Below are positions 16,286 to 25,739 of a DNA stretch of 64,000 nt, in pieces (position 1 is the stretch's first letter; every line of letters begins with the position of its first letter). The translations under genes and the position numbers were made by a program. Origin of the DNA: Streptosporangium sp. NBC_01495 (GTDB lineage: Bacteria; Actinomycetota; Actinomycetes; Streptosporangiales; Streptosporangiaceae); assembly GCF_036250735.1 (NCBI RefSeq), contig NZ_CP109430.1, forward strand, positions 10,106,001-10,170,000. The letters are read 5' to 3'. The notes under the pieces were generated by a model. That model made no database searches. It was not told the origin of the DNA and saw only the letters and a list, made by a program, of their open reading frames with translations.

Positions 16286-17731
16286 ATGAGCGACGTTCGG
16301 ACGGGGCCGGTGACCACGAAGGTCCCCGCGCGGTTGGACCGGTTGCCATGGTCACGATGGCACTGGATGGTCGTCATCGGACTCGGCACCGTCTGGATCC
16401 TCGACGGTCTCGAAGTGACGATCGTCGGAAACCTCTCAGCCCAGCTGGCCAGGGAGGGCAGCGGCCTGGCGATCACCCAGGCCCAGGTGGCGGGTACCGC
16501 CGCCGCCCTCTACGTGGCCGGAGCGTGCCTGGGGGCGCTGTTCTTCGGCTGGCTCACCGACAGGTTCGGCCGCAAGAAGATGTTCATCATCACGATGGTC
16601 GTCTATCTGGTCGCCACCGCCGCGACGGCGTTCTCGTTCTCCGCCTGGTGGTTCTTCCTGTTCCGGTTCCTCACCGGGTTCGGCATCGGCGGCGAGTACG
16701 CCGCGATCAACTCGGCCATCGACGAGCTCATCCCGAGCCGCCACCGGGGCAGGATCGACATCATCATCAACGGCAGCTACTGGCTCGGCGCCGCGGGCGG
16801 CGCGCTGCTGACCGTGCCGCTGCTCAACAACCTGCCGCTGAACATCGGCTGGCGCGTCGCGTTCGGCATGGGCGTGGTGCTCGGCCTGGCCATCCTGCTG
16901 GTGCGCAGGCACGTGCCGGAGAGTCCCCGCTGGCTGTTCATCCACGGCCGCGACCGGGAGGCCGAGGGGCTGGTCGACGGGGTGGAGAAGCAGATCGAGC
17001 GCGAGAAGGGCGTCAAGCTCGACGAGCCCTCGCAGTCGATGACCATCCACCAGCGCAGGTCCATCGGGTTCGGCAAGATCGCGCACACCATGGTCGCCCG
17101 CTACCCCAAGCGCACGGTCCTCGGCCTGTCGCTCTTCATCGGCCAGGCGTTCCTCTACAACGCCATCACCTTCGGGTACGCGCAGATCCTGTCGACCTTC
17201 TTCGGCATCAAGACCGAGACCGGCTACTACTTCGCCGTCATCGCGTTCGGCAACTTCCTCGGCCCGCTCCTGCTCGGGCGGCTCTTCGACACGGTCGGTC
17301 GCATCCCCATGATCTCCGGCACCTACATCGGCTCGGGGGTGCTCCTCCTCGGTACGGCCTGGCTGTTCGACCAGGAGGTGCTCACCGCGGTCACGCTCAC
17401 CGCCTGCTGGTGCGTCGTGCTCTTCTTCGCCTCCGCGGGGGCGAGCGCGGCCTACCTGACCGTCAGCGAGATCTTCCCGATGGAGACCCGGGCCATGGCC
17501 ATCGCGTTCTTCTACGCGATCGGCACTTTCGTCGGCGGCGTGTCCGGGCCGCTGATCTTCGCCAACCTCGTCAAGAGCGGCAGGCCCGGTGACACCGCGC
17601 TGGCCTTCGGCATCGGCGCGGTTCTCATGATCGCCGCGGGGCTGGTGGAGCTCTTCCTCGGGGTCAAGGCCGAGGGCAGGGGCCTGGAGGACATCGCCGA
17701 GCCGTTGAGCGCCACTTCGGATCGAGAGTGA
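16286..17731 (+). CDS. Major facilitator superfamily transporter (SP/MHS type)
   Basis: A 481-residue carrier with about 12 helices. The first-half signature GWLTDRFGRKKMF lies between helices 2 and 3, RFLTGFGIGGEYAAINSAID is the helix-4 region, and PSRHRGR and PESPRWL match sugar-porter and metabolite-symporter families. It would be proton-driven. It diverges from the ketosynthase operon, so it may export the product or import a precursor; sequence alone does not give direction. The final codons fall in the first unit of a 40-bp repeat that runs on downstream. Confidence 0.9.
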   Translation: MSDVRTGPVTTKVPARLDRLPWSRWHWMVVIGLGTVWILDGLEVTIVGNLSAQLAREGSGLAITQAQVAGTAAALYVAGACLGALFFGWLTDRFGRKKMFIITMVVYLVATAATAFSFSAWWFFLFRFLTGFGIGGEYAAINSAIDELIPSRHRGRIDIIINGSYWLGAAGGALLTVPLLNNLPLNIGWRVAFGMGVVLGLAILLVRRHVPESPRWLFIHGRDREAEGLVDGVEKQIEREKGVKLDEPSQSMTIHQRRSIGFGKIAHTMVARYPKRTVLGLSLFIGQAFLYNAITFGYAQILSTFFGIKTETGYYFAVIAFGNFLGPLLLGRLFDTVGRIPMISGTYIGSGVLLLGTAWLFDQEVLTAVTLTACWCVVLFFASAGASAAYLTVSEIFPMETRAMAIAFFYAIGTFVGGVSGPLIFANLVKSGRPGDTALAFGIGAVLMIAAGLVELFLGVKAEGRGLEDIAEPLSATSDRE

Positions 17732-17889
17732 CATCGTCGGTCGAGCCCTGAGCGTCACCCCGGGCTGAGAGGACGTCGCCGGGCCGTCGAGGTGCCATTC
17801 CCGATTGAGGGGGACGTCGTCGAGCCCTGGGTGCCACGCCGGGCTGAGACGACGTCGCCGGGCCGTTGAGCGCCACCCCGGGCTGAGAG
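17690..17889. repeat. Five degenerate ~40-bp tandem repeats starting inside the MFS 3' end
   Basis: Units begin at 17690, 17730, 17772, 17813 and 17851, each opening with GACRTCGYCG and closing near GGGCTGAGAG or a relative of it. The first unit is coding (residues EDIAEPLSATS of the transporter); the other four are intergenic. The units seem to have expanded outward from the coding end. Confidence 0.8.
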
Positions 17890-17953
17890 GCACGGCTCCG
17901 CCGGGAGTTTGACGGTCCCCTGTCGCGGCAGAGGACCACATAAGATCGTTTTT

Positions 17954-17981
17954 CGTGATCGATCGGATTGACCGTGATCGA
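17954..17981. promoter_or_regulatory. Direct repeat CGTGATCGA, 19 bp apart, before the lipoprotein gene
   Basis: Two copies of CGTGATCGA start at 17954 and 17973, about two helical turns apart, 52-79 bp before the start of the solute-binding lipoprotein. This geometry would suit a dimeric regulator. No protein can be assigned. Confidence 0.3.
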
Positions 17982-18032
17982 CCTGCCGGGCTGAACACCG
18001 TCACCCGCACCGTGATTCTGCTGGAGGTATGC

Positions 18033-19394
18033 ATGCGTGGTACAGCTCGTGCGCTCGCCGTGACCACCACCGCCGCCCTCGCCCTCGGACTGACCGCCTG
18101 CAGCACGGGCGGATCGGCAGACGGCCGGCCGGTCAAGCAGGCCGTTCCCGAGGCCGGTGAGAAGACCAAGAAGCCCGAGAAGCCGGCGGGACCCGTCACG
18201 CTGAAGTACTGGACCTCCTCCCCGCCCGAGGCTGCGCTGAAGAGGGCGGTCACCGCGTTCGAGCAGGCGAACCCCGGTATCGAGGTCGAGCTGCGCGCCT
18301 TCGCCGAGGCCGACTACCGCAAGCGGCTGCCCGAGGCGCTCGCCGGTGACGAGGCGCTCGACGTCGTCGGCCTCCCGATCCCGACGATGACCCGCTCGGT
18401 CGCGGACCGGCTCCGCCCGGTCGACGAGTGGAAGGACAAGGTCTCCGGCGACTGGGTCGACGAACTCGACGAGAACGCGGTGGAGCAGACGGAGAAGGCC
18501 GCCAAGGGCGGCACGCTCTACTCCGTCCCGATGGGTTCCAGTGGTGGCGCGGTCATGTACTACAACGCCGGTCTCCTGTCCGAGCTCGGCCTCTCCTTCC
18601 CCGAGACGGCCGCCGATCTGGAGTCCGTCGTCATGCGGGTCAAGAAGGAGATCCCCGACCTCCAGCCGGTCGTCTTCTCCGGCGAGCCGCGCAGGCAGGA
18701 GGAGCTGCTGTTCACCATCGCGGGCCAGACCCACCCGACCCTCTCCGACGACCTGCTGACCGGCGGCAAGCCGTGGAACGGCCCCGAGATGGTCTCGGCC
18801 CTGACCGCCTACGGGTCGCTGTTCGATCGGGGCGTGCTGGCGAAGTCGGCACTCACCCTCAAGGGCGACCGCCCGGCCGAGCTTTTCCGCTCCGGCAAGG
18901 CCCTGTTCCTGGTGGACGGCTCGGGGCAGAGCCCGATGCTGTCGGCGTCCTACCGCGAGACCGCGAAGGTCTCCGTCAAGCAGATCGGCGCCGGGCCCTT
19001 CCCGACCATCCTGCCGGGTGCCAAGCCCGCCGTCCGCAGTACGGCCGAAGTGGGCCTGGCCGTCCCCAAGAGCTCCAAGCACGTGGCCGAGGCGGCCACG
19101 CTGATCGAGTTCCTGACCGCGGGCGACGGCGTCGCCGGCTGGGCCGGAGACCTGGCGCTGGTTCCCGCGCGCGAGGACTTCCGGATGGACTCGTCCGTCT
19201 TCGCCACCTCGGAGGGCAAGGACGGCTACGCCGCGATCCAGGAGCTCGTCAGGAACGGCGGTTCCCTGAACGTCCCCGACGAGGCCTTCCTGGAGCGCGC
19301 GGAGGGCGACGCCATCCTCGATGTCGCCCGCGGCCGGATCACCGCGAAGAAGGCGGCCGACCGCCTGCAGAAGGAGTGGTCCCGCGGCCAGTGA
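18033..19394 (+). CDS. ABC-type sugar-binding lipoprotein (orphan)
   Basis: Family 1 extracellular solute-binding protein of 453 residues. The start at ATG 18033 is fixed by GGAGG five bases upstream; the longer frame from 17955 has no ribosome site. A signal peptide ends in the lipobox LTAC near residue 22, so the protein is lipid-anchored outside the membrane. A Lys/Pro-rich linker precedes the binding domain, which opens with TLKYWTSSPPEAAL. CUT1 systems use such proteins to capture oligosaccharides, yet no permease gene is adjacent. It may serve a distant transporter or act as a sensor. Confidence 0.88.
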   Translation: MRGTARALAVTTTAALALGLTACSTGGSADGRPVKQAVPEAGEKTKKPEKPAGPVTLKYWTSSPPEAALKRAVTAFEQANPGIEVELRAFAEADYRKRLPEALAGDEALDVVGLPIPTMTRSVADRLRPVDEWKDKVSGDWVDELDENAVEQTEKAAKGGTLYSVPMGSSGGAVMYYNAGLLSELGLSFPETAADLESVVMRVKKEIPDLQPVVFSGEPRRQEELLFTIAGQTHPTLSDDLLTGGKPWNGPEMVSALTAYGSLFDRGVLAKSALTLKGDRPAELFRSGKALFLVDGSGQSPMLSASYRETAKVSVKQIGAGPFPTILPGAKPAVRSTAEVGLAVPKSSKHVAEAATLIEFLTAGDGVAGWAGDLALVPAREDFRMDSSVFATSEGKDGYAAIQELVRNGGSLNVPDEAFLERAEGDAILDVARGRITAKKAADRLQKEWSRGQ

Positions 19395-19503
19395 CGGCCC
19401 CACCCGGCCTTGCCCGGCTTCGAACGGCCCCCAAACCGGTTTCCCCGCCGCTCCGCCGCCCGGCTTTCCCGCCGCTTTTCGCCGCCCGCCCGGTTTCTCC
19501 ACC

Positions 19504-19557
19504 GGCCGGTGACGGCTCCTCGACGGCCTCCCGCCGTCCGGCCGGTGACGGCTCCTC
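19504..19557. repeat. 18-bp direct repeat with 36-bp period flanking a small hairpin
   Basis: GGCCGGTGACGGCTCCTC occurs at 19504-19521 and 19540-19557. Between them GACGGC-CTCCC-GCCGTC (19522-19538) can form a 6-bp stem. The site lies between two convergent genes and could serve as a weak bidirectional terminator. Confidence 0.5.
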
Positions 19558-19578
19558 TCACCGGGGCGCCCGGCCGGA

Positions 19579-20544
19579 TCAGGCGTCCACGGGCCGGAAG
19601 GTGCGGCGGTAGGCCATCGGTGAGACGCCGATGGCCACCTGCAGGTGCTGGCGGAGCGAGGCGGCGGTGCCGAACCCCGACCGCAGGGCGACGCCGTCCA
19701 CCGGCAGGTCGCTGGTCTCCAGGAGCCGCCGGGCCAGCTCGACCCGCTGCAGGATGAGCCACTGTCCCGGGCTGAGGCCCATCTCGTGGCGGAAGCGCCG
19801 GGTGAAGGTACGGCGGCTCATCCGGGCGTGGGCGGCCAGCTCGCTGAGGGGAAGCGGCTCGTGCAGCCGTTCCAGCGCCCAGGCCCTGGTCGAGGCGGTC
19901 GTCGAGGCGGTCGGGGCGGGAAGCGGGCGCTCGATGAACTGGGCCTGGCCGCCGTCGCGCCACGGCGGGACGACACACCGCCTGGCCACGCGGTTGGCCA
20001 CCTCGGTGCCGTGGTCGCGCCGGACGATGTGCAGGCAGAGGTCGACCCCGGCGGCCACCCCGGCCGAGGTGAGTACGTCCCCGTCGTCCACGAACAGCAC
20101 GCCCGGGTTGACCTTGACCAGGGGGAACAGCTTCTGGAAGTGGTCGGTGCTGCTCCAGTGGGTGGTCGCGGGACGGCCGTCGAGCAGCCCGGCCGCCGCG
20201 AGCACGTAGGCGGCGGTGCAGATCGAGACCAGGCGGGTGCCCGGCCGGATGCGCGCGATCGCGCCGGCCAGGGACTCGGGGAGCCGCCCCTCGGTGGAGA
20301 TCGTGCCAAGGGCGTGGGTGGCCGGGATCACCACGGTGTCCGCGCCCTCCAGGGCCTCGGCCCCGTGTTCCACCGTGATCGCGAAGTCGGCGTCGGTGCG
20401 TACGGGGGCGCCGTCGATCGTGCAGGTGATCACCTCGTAGAGCGGCTCGCCGTCCGAGGTCTTGGCACCGCCGAAGATCCGCGGCGGGATGCCCAGCTCG
20501 AAGGGGATCACACCGTCCATGGCGAGCATGACGATCCTGTGCAT
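19579..20544 (-). CDS. GlxA-type AraC regulator (DJ-1/PfpI-like domain plus HTH)
   Basis: Transcription factor of 321 residues. Residues about 1-180 form a DJ-1/PfpI-like amidotransferase-fold domain with the nucleophile-elbow region LVSICTAAYVLAAAG. A flexible Pro/Ala/Thr linker follows near 205-220, then a double helix-turn-helix AraC domain (LSELAAHARMSRRTFTRRF and SGFGTAASLRQHLQ). Regulators of this type often act on nitrogen or antibiotic-related genes, but the target is not obvious here. It stands alone between the lipoprotein and the histidine kinase. Confidence 0.92.
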   Translation of the reverse strand: MHRIVMLAMDGVIPFELGIPPRIFGGAKTSDGEPLYEVITCTIDGAPVRTDADFAITVEHGAEALEGADTVVIPATHALGTISTEGRLPESLAGAIARIRPGTRLVSICTAAYVLAAAGLLDGRPATTHWSSTDHFQKLFPLVKVNPGVLFVDDGDVLTSAGVAAGVDLCLHIVRRDHGTEVANRVARRCVVPPWRDGGQAQFIERPLPAPTASTTASTRAWALERLHEPLPLSELAAHARMSRRTFTRRFRHEMGLSPGQWLILQRVELARRLLETSDLPVDGVALRSGFGTAASLRQHLQVAIGVSPMAYRRTFRPVDA

Positions 20545-20639
20545 GACCCGATTCTCACATATGGCAAGGTACGGGCCATCTTCGCCGGGGCGCCTCCCGC
20601 GGTTCCTCGCGACGCCCGTCCTCCCGCCACGAGGTGAGC

Positions 20640-22001
20640 TCAGGAGGGGGCCGCGGCCGAGAGCGGCAGGCGGAGGACGAGCCGGGCGCCGCGGCCGGTG
20701 GTGCTGTCGGCGGCGTAGAGCCGGCCGCGGTGCGCCACGGCGATGTCCCTGGCGATGGGCAGGCCCAGGCCGGTGCCCCCGGCGTCGCGGCTGCGCGCCG
20801 AGTCCAGGCGGGTGAACCGCTGGAAGACCCGCTCCCGCTCTCCCGCCGAAATGCCGAGCCCGTCGTCGGTGACCTCCAGCACGGCCTCGCCCCGCTCGCT
20901 CCAGACGCGGACCCGCACCTCGCTCACCGCGTGCCGGTCGGCGTTGGCCAGCAGGTTGGCCAGCAGCCGGCCCAGCTGGACCCTGCTGCCCCGCACCACG
21001 ACGCCGGGGTCGAGCTTCAGCAGCACCTCGTGCCGGGACGACCGGCGCTCCACCTCGGAGGTGACCAGCGCGGCGAGGTCGATCGGCTCCGGCGGGCCCC
21101 GTACGCCGGCGTCGAGGCGGGCGAGCAGCAGCAGGTCCTCGATGAGGGCCTGGAGCCGCTCCGCGTCCGCCAACGCGGAGTGCATCGTCTCCAGCGGGTT
21201 CTCCGACTCCGGATCGGAGATCGCCAGTTCGAGTTTGGTGCGCAGCCCGGTCAGGGGGGTGCGCAGTTCGTGGGAGGCGTCGGAGGCGAAGCGGCGCTGG
21301 TTCTCCACGGCGTGCTCCAGCCTTTCCAGGGTCGAATTGATGGTCGTGGTGAGCTGCGCCATCTCGTCCCCGGAGGCGGGGACGGGCATCCGGCGGCTGA
21401 GGTCGGAGGCGGTGATCTCGGCCATCTCGGCGCGGATCCGCTCCACCGGCGCGAGCGTACGGCCGGCGAGATACCAGGTGCCCCAGCCGAGCAGTGCGAG
21501 GAGCCCCGAGGAGAAGAGCGCCAGCGTGATCTCAAGGAAGTTGGTGCGGAGCGACGGGGGTTCCGGTGCCGCCGCGTAGACCATGACGTCGCCGTAGACG
21601 CTGCGAGGCATCCGGAAACCCACGGTGATGTAGCACGCCCGTTCCGTCAACGAGCCCAAGCACGACGCCCCGTCCACGCGGATGTCGCCGTCGGCAGGGC
21701 GCATCCGGGTGATCGGTGGCATTCCGAGCATGGCGGGGCTGGCGGCGACCACCCGGCCGTCGTTCGCGACGACCTGGATGCGGTTGATGCGGTTGACCGG
21801 GAGGACGACGATGTTCGTCGGGCCCTTCTCGATGTCCAGGCTCGTCTTCCTCGCCGCCACGGCCACCGCGCTGACGAGGTCGGTCGTCAACCGGTCCTCC
21901 ACGACCTGCCACGTCGTGAACGCACCCATCCCCAGTGCCAGGGCGAACACGATGATCGCGATGAGTGTCACCCGACCCCGGATCGACCGCGGATGTCGCA
22001 A
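20640..22001 (-). CDS. Two-component sensor histidine kinase (orphan)
   Basis: Membrane kinase of 453 residues. Helix 1 lies near 11-30, an outside sensor domain near 35-150, helix 2 near 158-178, and HAMP near 180-232. The H-box FASDASHELRTPLTG contains H244, and the ATPase domain has DDGLGIS and GGTGLGLPIA. Two outside cysteines, C114 and C123, could form a redox-sensitive disulfide. The start is TTG 22001, chosen because AGGGGG lies eight bases upstream. No response regulator is adjacent, which is unusual for this class. A terminator-like hairpin sits immediately upstream of the ribosome site. Confidence 0.92.
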   Translation of the reverse strand: MRHPRSIRGRVTLIAIIVFALALGMGAFTTWQVVEDRLTTDLVSAVAVAARKTSLDIEKGPTNIVVLPVNRINRIQVVANDGRVVAASPAMLGMPPITRMRPADGDIRVDGASCLGSLTERACYITVGFRMPRSVYGDVMVYAAAPEPPSLRTNFLEITLALFSSGLLALLGWGTWYLAGRTLAPVERIRAEMAEITASDLSRRMPVPASGDEMAQLTTTINSTLERLEHAVENQRRFASDASHELRTPLTGLRTKLELAISDPESENPLETMHSALADAERLQALIEDLLLLARLDAGVRGPPEPIDLAALVTSEVERRSSRHEVLLKLDPGVVVRGSRVQLGRLLANLLANADRHAVSEVRVRVWSERGEAVLEVTDDGLGISAGERERVFQRFTRLDSARSRDAGGTGLGLPIARDIAVAHRGRLYAADSTTGRGARLVLRLPLSAAAPS

Positions 22002-22016
22002 TACGGATACCCCCTG

Positions 22017-22050
22017 AAAAGCGGCTTTTCTTGCTAAAAGACCCGCTTTT
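22017..22050. terminator. 13-bp hairpin with flanking T/A runs, upstream of the kinase gene
   Basis: Outer arms AAAAGCGG/CCGCTTTT and inner arms CTTTT/AAAAG pair around a CTTGCT loop, with a 2-nt bulge. Read on the minus strand it ends in a T run, so it can terminate the upstream LCP transcript. Its end is only about 4 bases from the kinase Shine-Dalgarno, so it could also be a leader attenuator if the kinase promoter lies further upstream. Confidence 0.7.
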
Positions 22051-22237
22051 TACTATTTATAGGTGGTCGGTATTAATCGACAGGTAAAATCCGGCCAAGT
22101 TCTCACACCCGTTCGGCGGCGAAGGGCAATGGTTCCACCCGACCGGGGCCGGGAGGGTGTCGTCACGGCTCCGGCCCCTCGGTGGCAGGTAGGTCATTCC
22201 CCTGCGAATCGCCGTGAGGTCTCCCCGATGGGGACGG

Positions 22238-23674
22238 TCAGGCGCCGGTGCACGAGTCGTGGGTCGCGTCGAAACCCTTCAGGCTCTCGGTGTCGTTGCG
22301 GGGAAGCGGCTTCAGACCCTTCCAGTCGTCGCCGATCGTCAGGACGAGCCTGCCGGTGGTCGCCCGGCGGACGGGCAGCGGCCTGGAGGCGAGCAGGTCG
22401 CGGCTGAGGGTGGGCGCCTTGGCGGCGCCGTTCGGCGAGTAGGCGATCGTGGTCGTCGGGTACGGCTTGCGCGACGCGTCGCCGATCCTGGCGACGTGAT
22501 AGCCGCGCTCCTCCAGTTGGACGGCCACCAGGGTGGCCAGGCCGGACCGCATGGTCCCGTTGCGCACCTCGACCTGGATCTTCGACCGGGGCACCCTGGT
22601 CTGACCGCCCTTGACCCCGGAGCCGGTGATCGCCCGGTCCGTCGCGACGATCCTGAACAGCCTGCCGCTCTGCGGCTGGACCCACTCCACCCGGCCCGGG
22701 TGGACCAGCGAGTAGCGCCACGGGGTGGTGATGAAGTGGATCTGCCCCGCGGCGAGCCCCTGCGCGCTGGTCGCCAGGTCCCTCATGACGCCCGGGGTGA
22801 GGCCGGGGTCGGTGGTGACCGACTTCGTCGCCGCGTCGAGGAAGCCGAACAGCCGGGTGGGGTCGGTGAGCGTCTCGCCGCTCATGACCTTCTTGACCAT
22901 GGAGGCGATGAACATCTGCTGGCGCTGGATGCGCCCGATGTCCGAGCCGTCGCCCAGGCTGTAGCGGGCTCGCACGTAGCCCAGGGCCTGCTCGCCCCCG
23001 AGGTTCTGGCGTCCGGCGGCCAGGTGGAGCAGCGCCTTCTTGTCGTCGATCGCCTCGGGTACGCAGATCTCCACGCCGCCGACCGCGTCGACCATGCCCT
23101 TGAAGCCGGTGAAGTCGACCTTCACGAAGTGGTCGATGTGGATACCGGTGAGCGACTCGACGGTCTTCCAGGTACAGGTGATTCCGCCGGAGTTGAACGA
23201 CTCGTTGATCATGCCCACGTGCGGTTGCTGGCCGGGCAGTCCCTGCCTGGCCCGGCAGGCCGGAAGCTGGACCATCGAGTCGCGCGGGAAGCTGATGACC
23301 ATCGCGTTGTCCCGCTTCGGCGAGATGTGCGCGAGCATGATCGTGTCGGTCCGCTCGCCCGCCACCCGGCCGTACCTCGCGTTCTTGCCGCCCCGCTGGT
23401 CCGAGCCGACGATCAGGACGTTCAGCGCCTTGCCCGCGGTCTTGGCCGGGCGCCGCCCGAGGTCCTCCGCGGTGACCTCGACGTGCTTGACGTTGCCGGT
23501 CAGCTTGACGTACGCGCCGGCCATCGTCCCCGCCGCCACGAGCAACACGGCGGTGACGGTGATCACCAGCCACCACAGCCACCTGCGGCGCGGCTGGGAC
23601 GAGCGCCGGCCGGGCGACCCCGGAGGCGGCTCGGTGGGCGGTTTTGGGAACGCGTCGATCAACCCGCTGCTCAC
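22238..23674 (-). CDS. LCP-family wall-polymer ligase with LytR_C domain
   Basis: Membrane-anchored enzyme of 478 residues. A short cytoplasmic Pro/Arg-rich part is followed by one helix near 32-54 and an extracellular LCP domain from about 80 to 300. Key segments are VLIVGSDQRGG, RTDTIMLAHISP and VISFPRDSMVQLP, where acidic and Arg residues bind the lipid-pyrophosphate substrate. A second domain near 360-455 matches LytR_C (VEVRNGT then GYHVARIGDA). It starts with GTG. The catalytic role is attachment of teichoic-acid-like or arabinogalactan-like polymers to peptidoglycan. Confidence 0.93.
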   Translation of the reverse strand: MSSGLIDAFPKPPTEPPPGSPGRRSSQPRRRWLWWLVITVTAVLLVAAGTMAGAYVKLTGNVKHVEVTAEDLGRRPAKTAGKALNVLIVGSDQRGGKNARYGRVAGERTDTIMLAHISPKRDNAMVISFPRDSMVQLPACRARQGLPGQQPHVGMINESFNSGGITCTWKTVESLTGIHIDHFVKVDFTGFKGMVDAVGGVEICVPEAIDDKKALLHLAAGRQNLGGEQALGYVRARYSLGDGSDIGRIQRQQMFIASMVKKVMSGETLTDPTRLFGFLDAATKSVTTDPGLTPGVMRDLATSAQGLAAGQIHFITTPWRYSLVHPGRVEWVQPQSGRLFRIVATDRAITGSGVKGGQTRVPRSKIQVEVRNGTMRSGLATLVAVQLEERGYHVARIGDASRKPYPTTTIAYSPNGAAKAPTLSRDLLASRPLPVRRATTGRLVLTIGDDWKGLKPLPRNDTESLKGFDATHDSCTGA

Positions 23675-23973
23675 GTGACTCCCGGGGGGAAGAGGCCACG
23701 GCGTGGGCCCGTGACCGAGGAGCCGTACTCCGGCCGTCGCCGAGTTTACTGATCTCCCGGTGTGGTGGATCCGGTACGGACATGTCCCGGATGGAATGCG
23801 TGCCCTGTTACGATCCGCCGGTTCGCGGCTGCCGGGCGGTTTGTGCCGGGCGAGTGGCCCGTGCCGGGACCGGTCCCGCGGTGGGTGTCACGGTCGATTC
23901 ACCCGGGGGCGTCACGCGCGCGAAATCTCCGTACGAGAGGATTGCCGGAGATTTACCACTACTTGGGGGATTT

Positions 23974-25725
23974 GTGGTTGGCGCTCTCGATCACCGCTAT
24001 CGCGGTGAGCATCCAATCCGCACGCTCGCCTACCTTTTCCGGGAGGACCGCCTCAGGCTGCTCGTGGCGGTCTTCGCCTTCCTGGTCAAGCACAGCCCGA
24101 CCTGGCTGTTGCCACTGATCACCGCCAACGTCGTCGACATCGTGGTCACCCGCGCCCCGATCGCCCACCTGTGGGTCAACGCGGGCGTGCTGCTCGCCCT
24201 GCTGCTCTTCAACTACCCCCTGCACCTGCTCTACGTCCGCTGCCTGCACGGTGCCATCCGCCGGATGGGGACGAACCTGCGTTCCGCGCTCTGCCGCCGC
24301 ATGCAGCAGCTCTCCATCGGCTACCACGCGCGGGTCAGCGCCGCCGTACTCCAGACCAAGGTCATTCGAGACGTGGAGAGCGTGGAGCAGACCAGCCAGC
24401 AGGCGGCCGACATGGGACTGTCCGCGCTCACCATGCTGGCCGGGGGCCTGGTGGTGATCGCCGTGCAGGTGCCCGCCGCGATCCCCGTCTTCCTGGTGGT
24501 CGTACCCACCGCGGCCCTGCTCGTGATGCGGATGCGCACCCGGCTGCGCGACGACAACGAGAGCTTCCGCCGCGAGGTCGAGCAGCTGTCCAGCCGGGTC
24601 AGCGAGATGACCACGCTCATCCCGATCACCCGCGCGCACGGCCTGGAGCAGGACGCCCTGCACCGCGTCGACGGCACGCTGACCAAGGTGCTGCGCAAGG
24701 GTCTCCGGCTCGACCTGCTCAACGGCAGCTTCGGCGCGCTGGCCTGGATCCTGCTCAACGCGCTCGGCGTCGCCTTCCTCACCGGTTCCGCGCTCGTCGC
24801 CTACTACCAGGTCATCCCCATCACCGCGGGTGACGTGGTCATGCTCACCAGCTTCTTCGCCACCCTCACCGCCGCCGTCACCTCCCTGCTCACCCTCACC
24901 CCGATGATCAGCAAGGGACTGGCGTCCGTACGGTCCATCGGCGAGGTCCTCCAGGCACCCGACCTGGAGCACAACGCGGGCAAGGAGGAGGTCGCCTCCG
25001 TCGGAGGCGAGGTCGAGTTCCGCGACGTCGAGTTCTCCTACGGCGAGGAGACCGCGATCACGGGGTTCAACCTCACGGTGACCCCCGGCGAGACGATCGC
25101 GCTGGTCGGCCCCTCCGGAGCGGGCAAGTCGACCGTGCTCAACCTCGTCATCGGCTTCCTGCGGCCCACCTCGGGCCGGATCCTGCTGGACGGGCGCGAC
25201 ATGGAGACGCTGGACCTGCGGACCTACCGCAGGTTCCTGTCCGTCGTGCCGCAGGAGTCGATCCTGTTCGAGGGCAGCATTAGGGAGAACGTCACCTACG
25301 GCATGGCCGACGTTCCCGAGGACCGGGTGCGGCAGGCGCTCCAGGACGCCAACGCGCTGGAGTTCATCGACCGGCTCCCCGACGGCCTCGACACGGTCGT
25401 CGGGGAGCGGGGCGCCCGCCTGTCGGGCGGGCAGCGCCAGCGCCTGGCCATCGCCCGCGCCCTGATCCGCGATCCGCGCGTGCTGATCCTGGACGAGGCC
25501 ACCTCCGCCCTGGACACCCGCTCCGAGGCGCTCATCCAGGAGGCGCTGACCCGCCTGGTCGCCGGGCGTACGGTCCTCGTCGTCGCCCACAGGTTGTCGA
25601 CCATCCGAGGCGCCGACCGCATCGTGGTCATGCGCGACGGCGGGATCGAGGAGGTGGGCACCCACGAGGAGCTGATGCGGCTGCGCGGCGCCTACGCCGG
25701 GTTGCAGGGCGCCCAGCTCGCCTGA
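23974..25725 (+). CDS. ABC exporter half-transporter (fused membrane and ATPase domains)
   Basis: A 583-residue type IV ABC protein. The start is GTG 23974, placed by GGGGGA just upstream; earlier in-frame codons lack ribosome sites. Six helices lie in residues about 25-300. The ATPase domain has Walker A LVGPSGAGKST, Q-loop VVPQESILFEGS, signature RLSGGQRQRLAIARAL, Walker B VLILDEATSALD and an H-loop histidine in VVAHRLST. It would work as a homodimer. Exporters of this build move lipids, peptides or drugs; the substrate is unknown. The stop codon is followed at once by a repeat tract. Confidence 0.94.
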   Translation: MVGALDHRYRGEHPIRTLAYLFREDRLRLLVAVFAFLVKHSPTWLLPLITANVVDIVVTRAPIAHLWVNAGVLLALLLFNYPLHLLYVRCLHGAIRRMGTNLRSALCRRMQQLSIGYHARVSAAVLQTKVIRDVESVEQTSQQAADMGLSALTMLAGGLVVIAVQVPAAIPVFLVVVPTAALLVMRMRTRLRDDNESFRREVEQLSSRVSEMTTLIPITRAHGLEQDALHRVDGTLTKVLRKGLRLDLLNGSFGALAWILLNALGVAFLTGSALVAYYQVIPITAGDVVMLTSFFATLTAAVTSLLTLTPMISKGLASVRSIGEVLQAPDLEHNAGKEEVASVGGEVEFRDVEFSYGEETAITGFNLTVTPGETIALVGPSGAGKSTVLNLVIGFLRPTSGRILLDGRDMETLDLRTYRRFLSVVPQESILFEGSIRENVTYGMADVPEDRVRQALQDANALEFIDRLPDGLDTVVGERGARLSGGQRQRLAIARALIRDPRVLILDEATSALDTRSEALIQEALTRLVAGRTVLVVAHRLSTIRGADRIVVMRDGGIEEVGTHEELMRLRGAYAGLQGAQLA

Positions 25726-25739
25726 GCCTCCGGGAAGCC

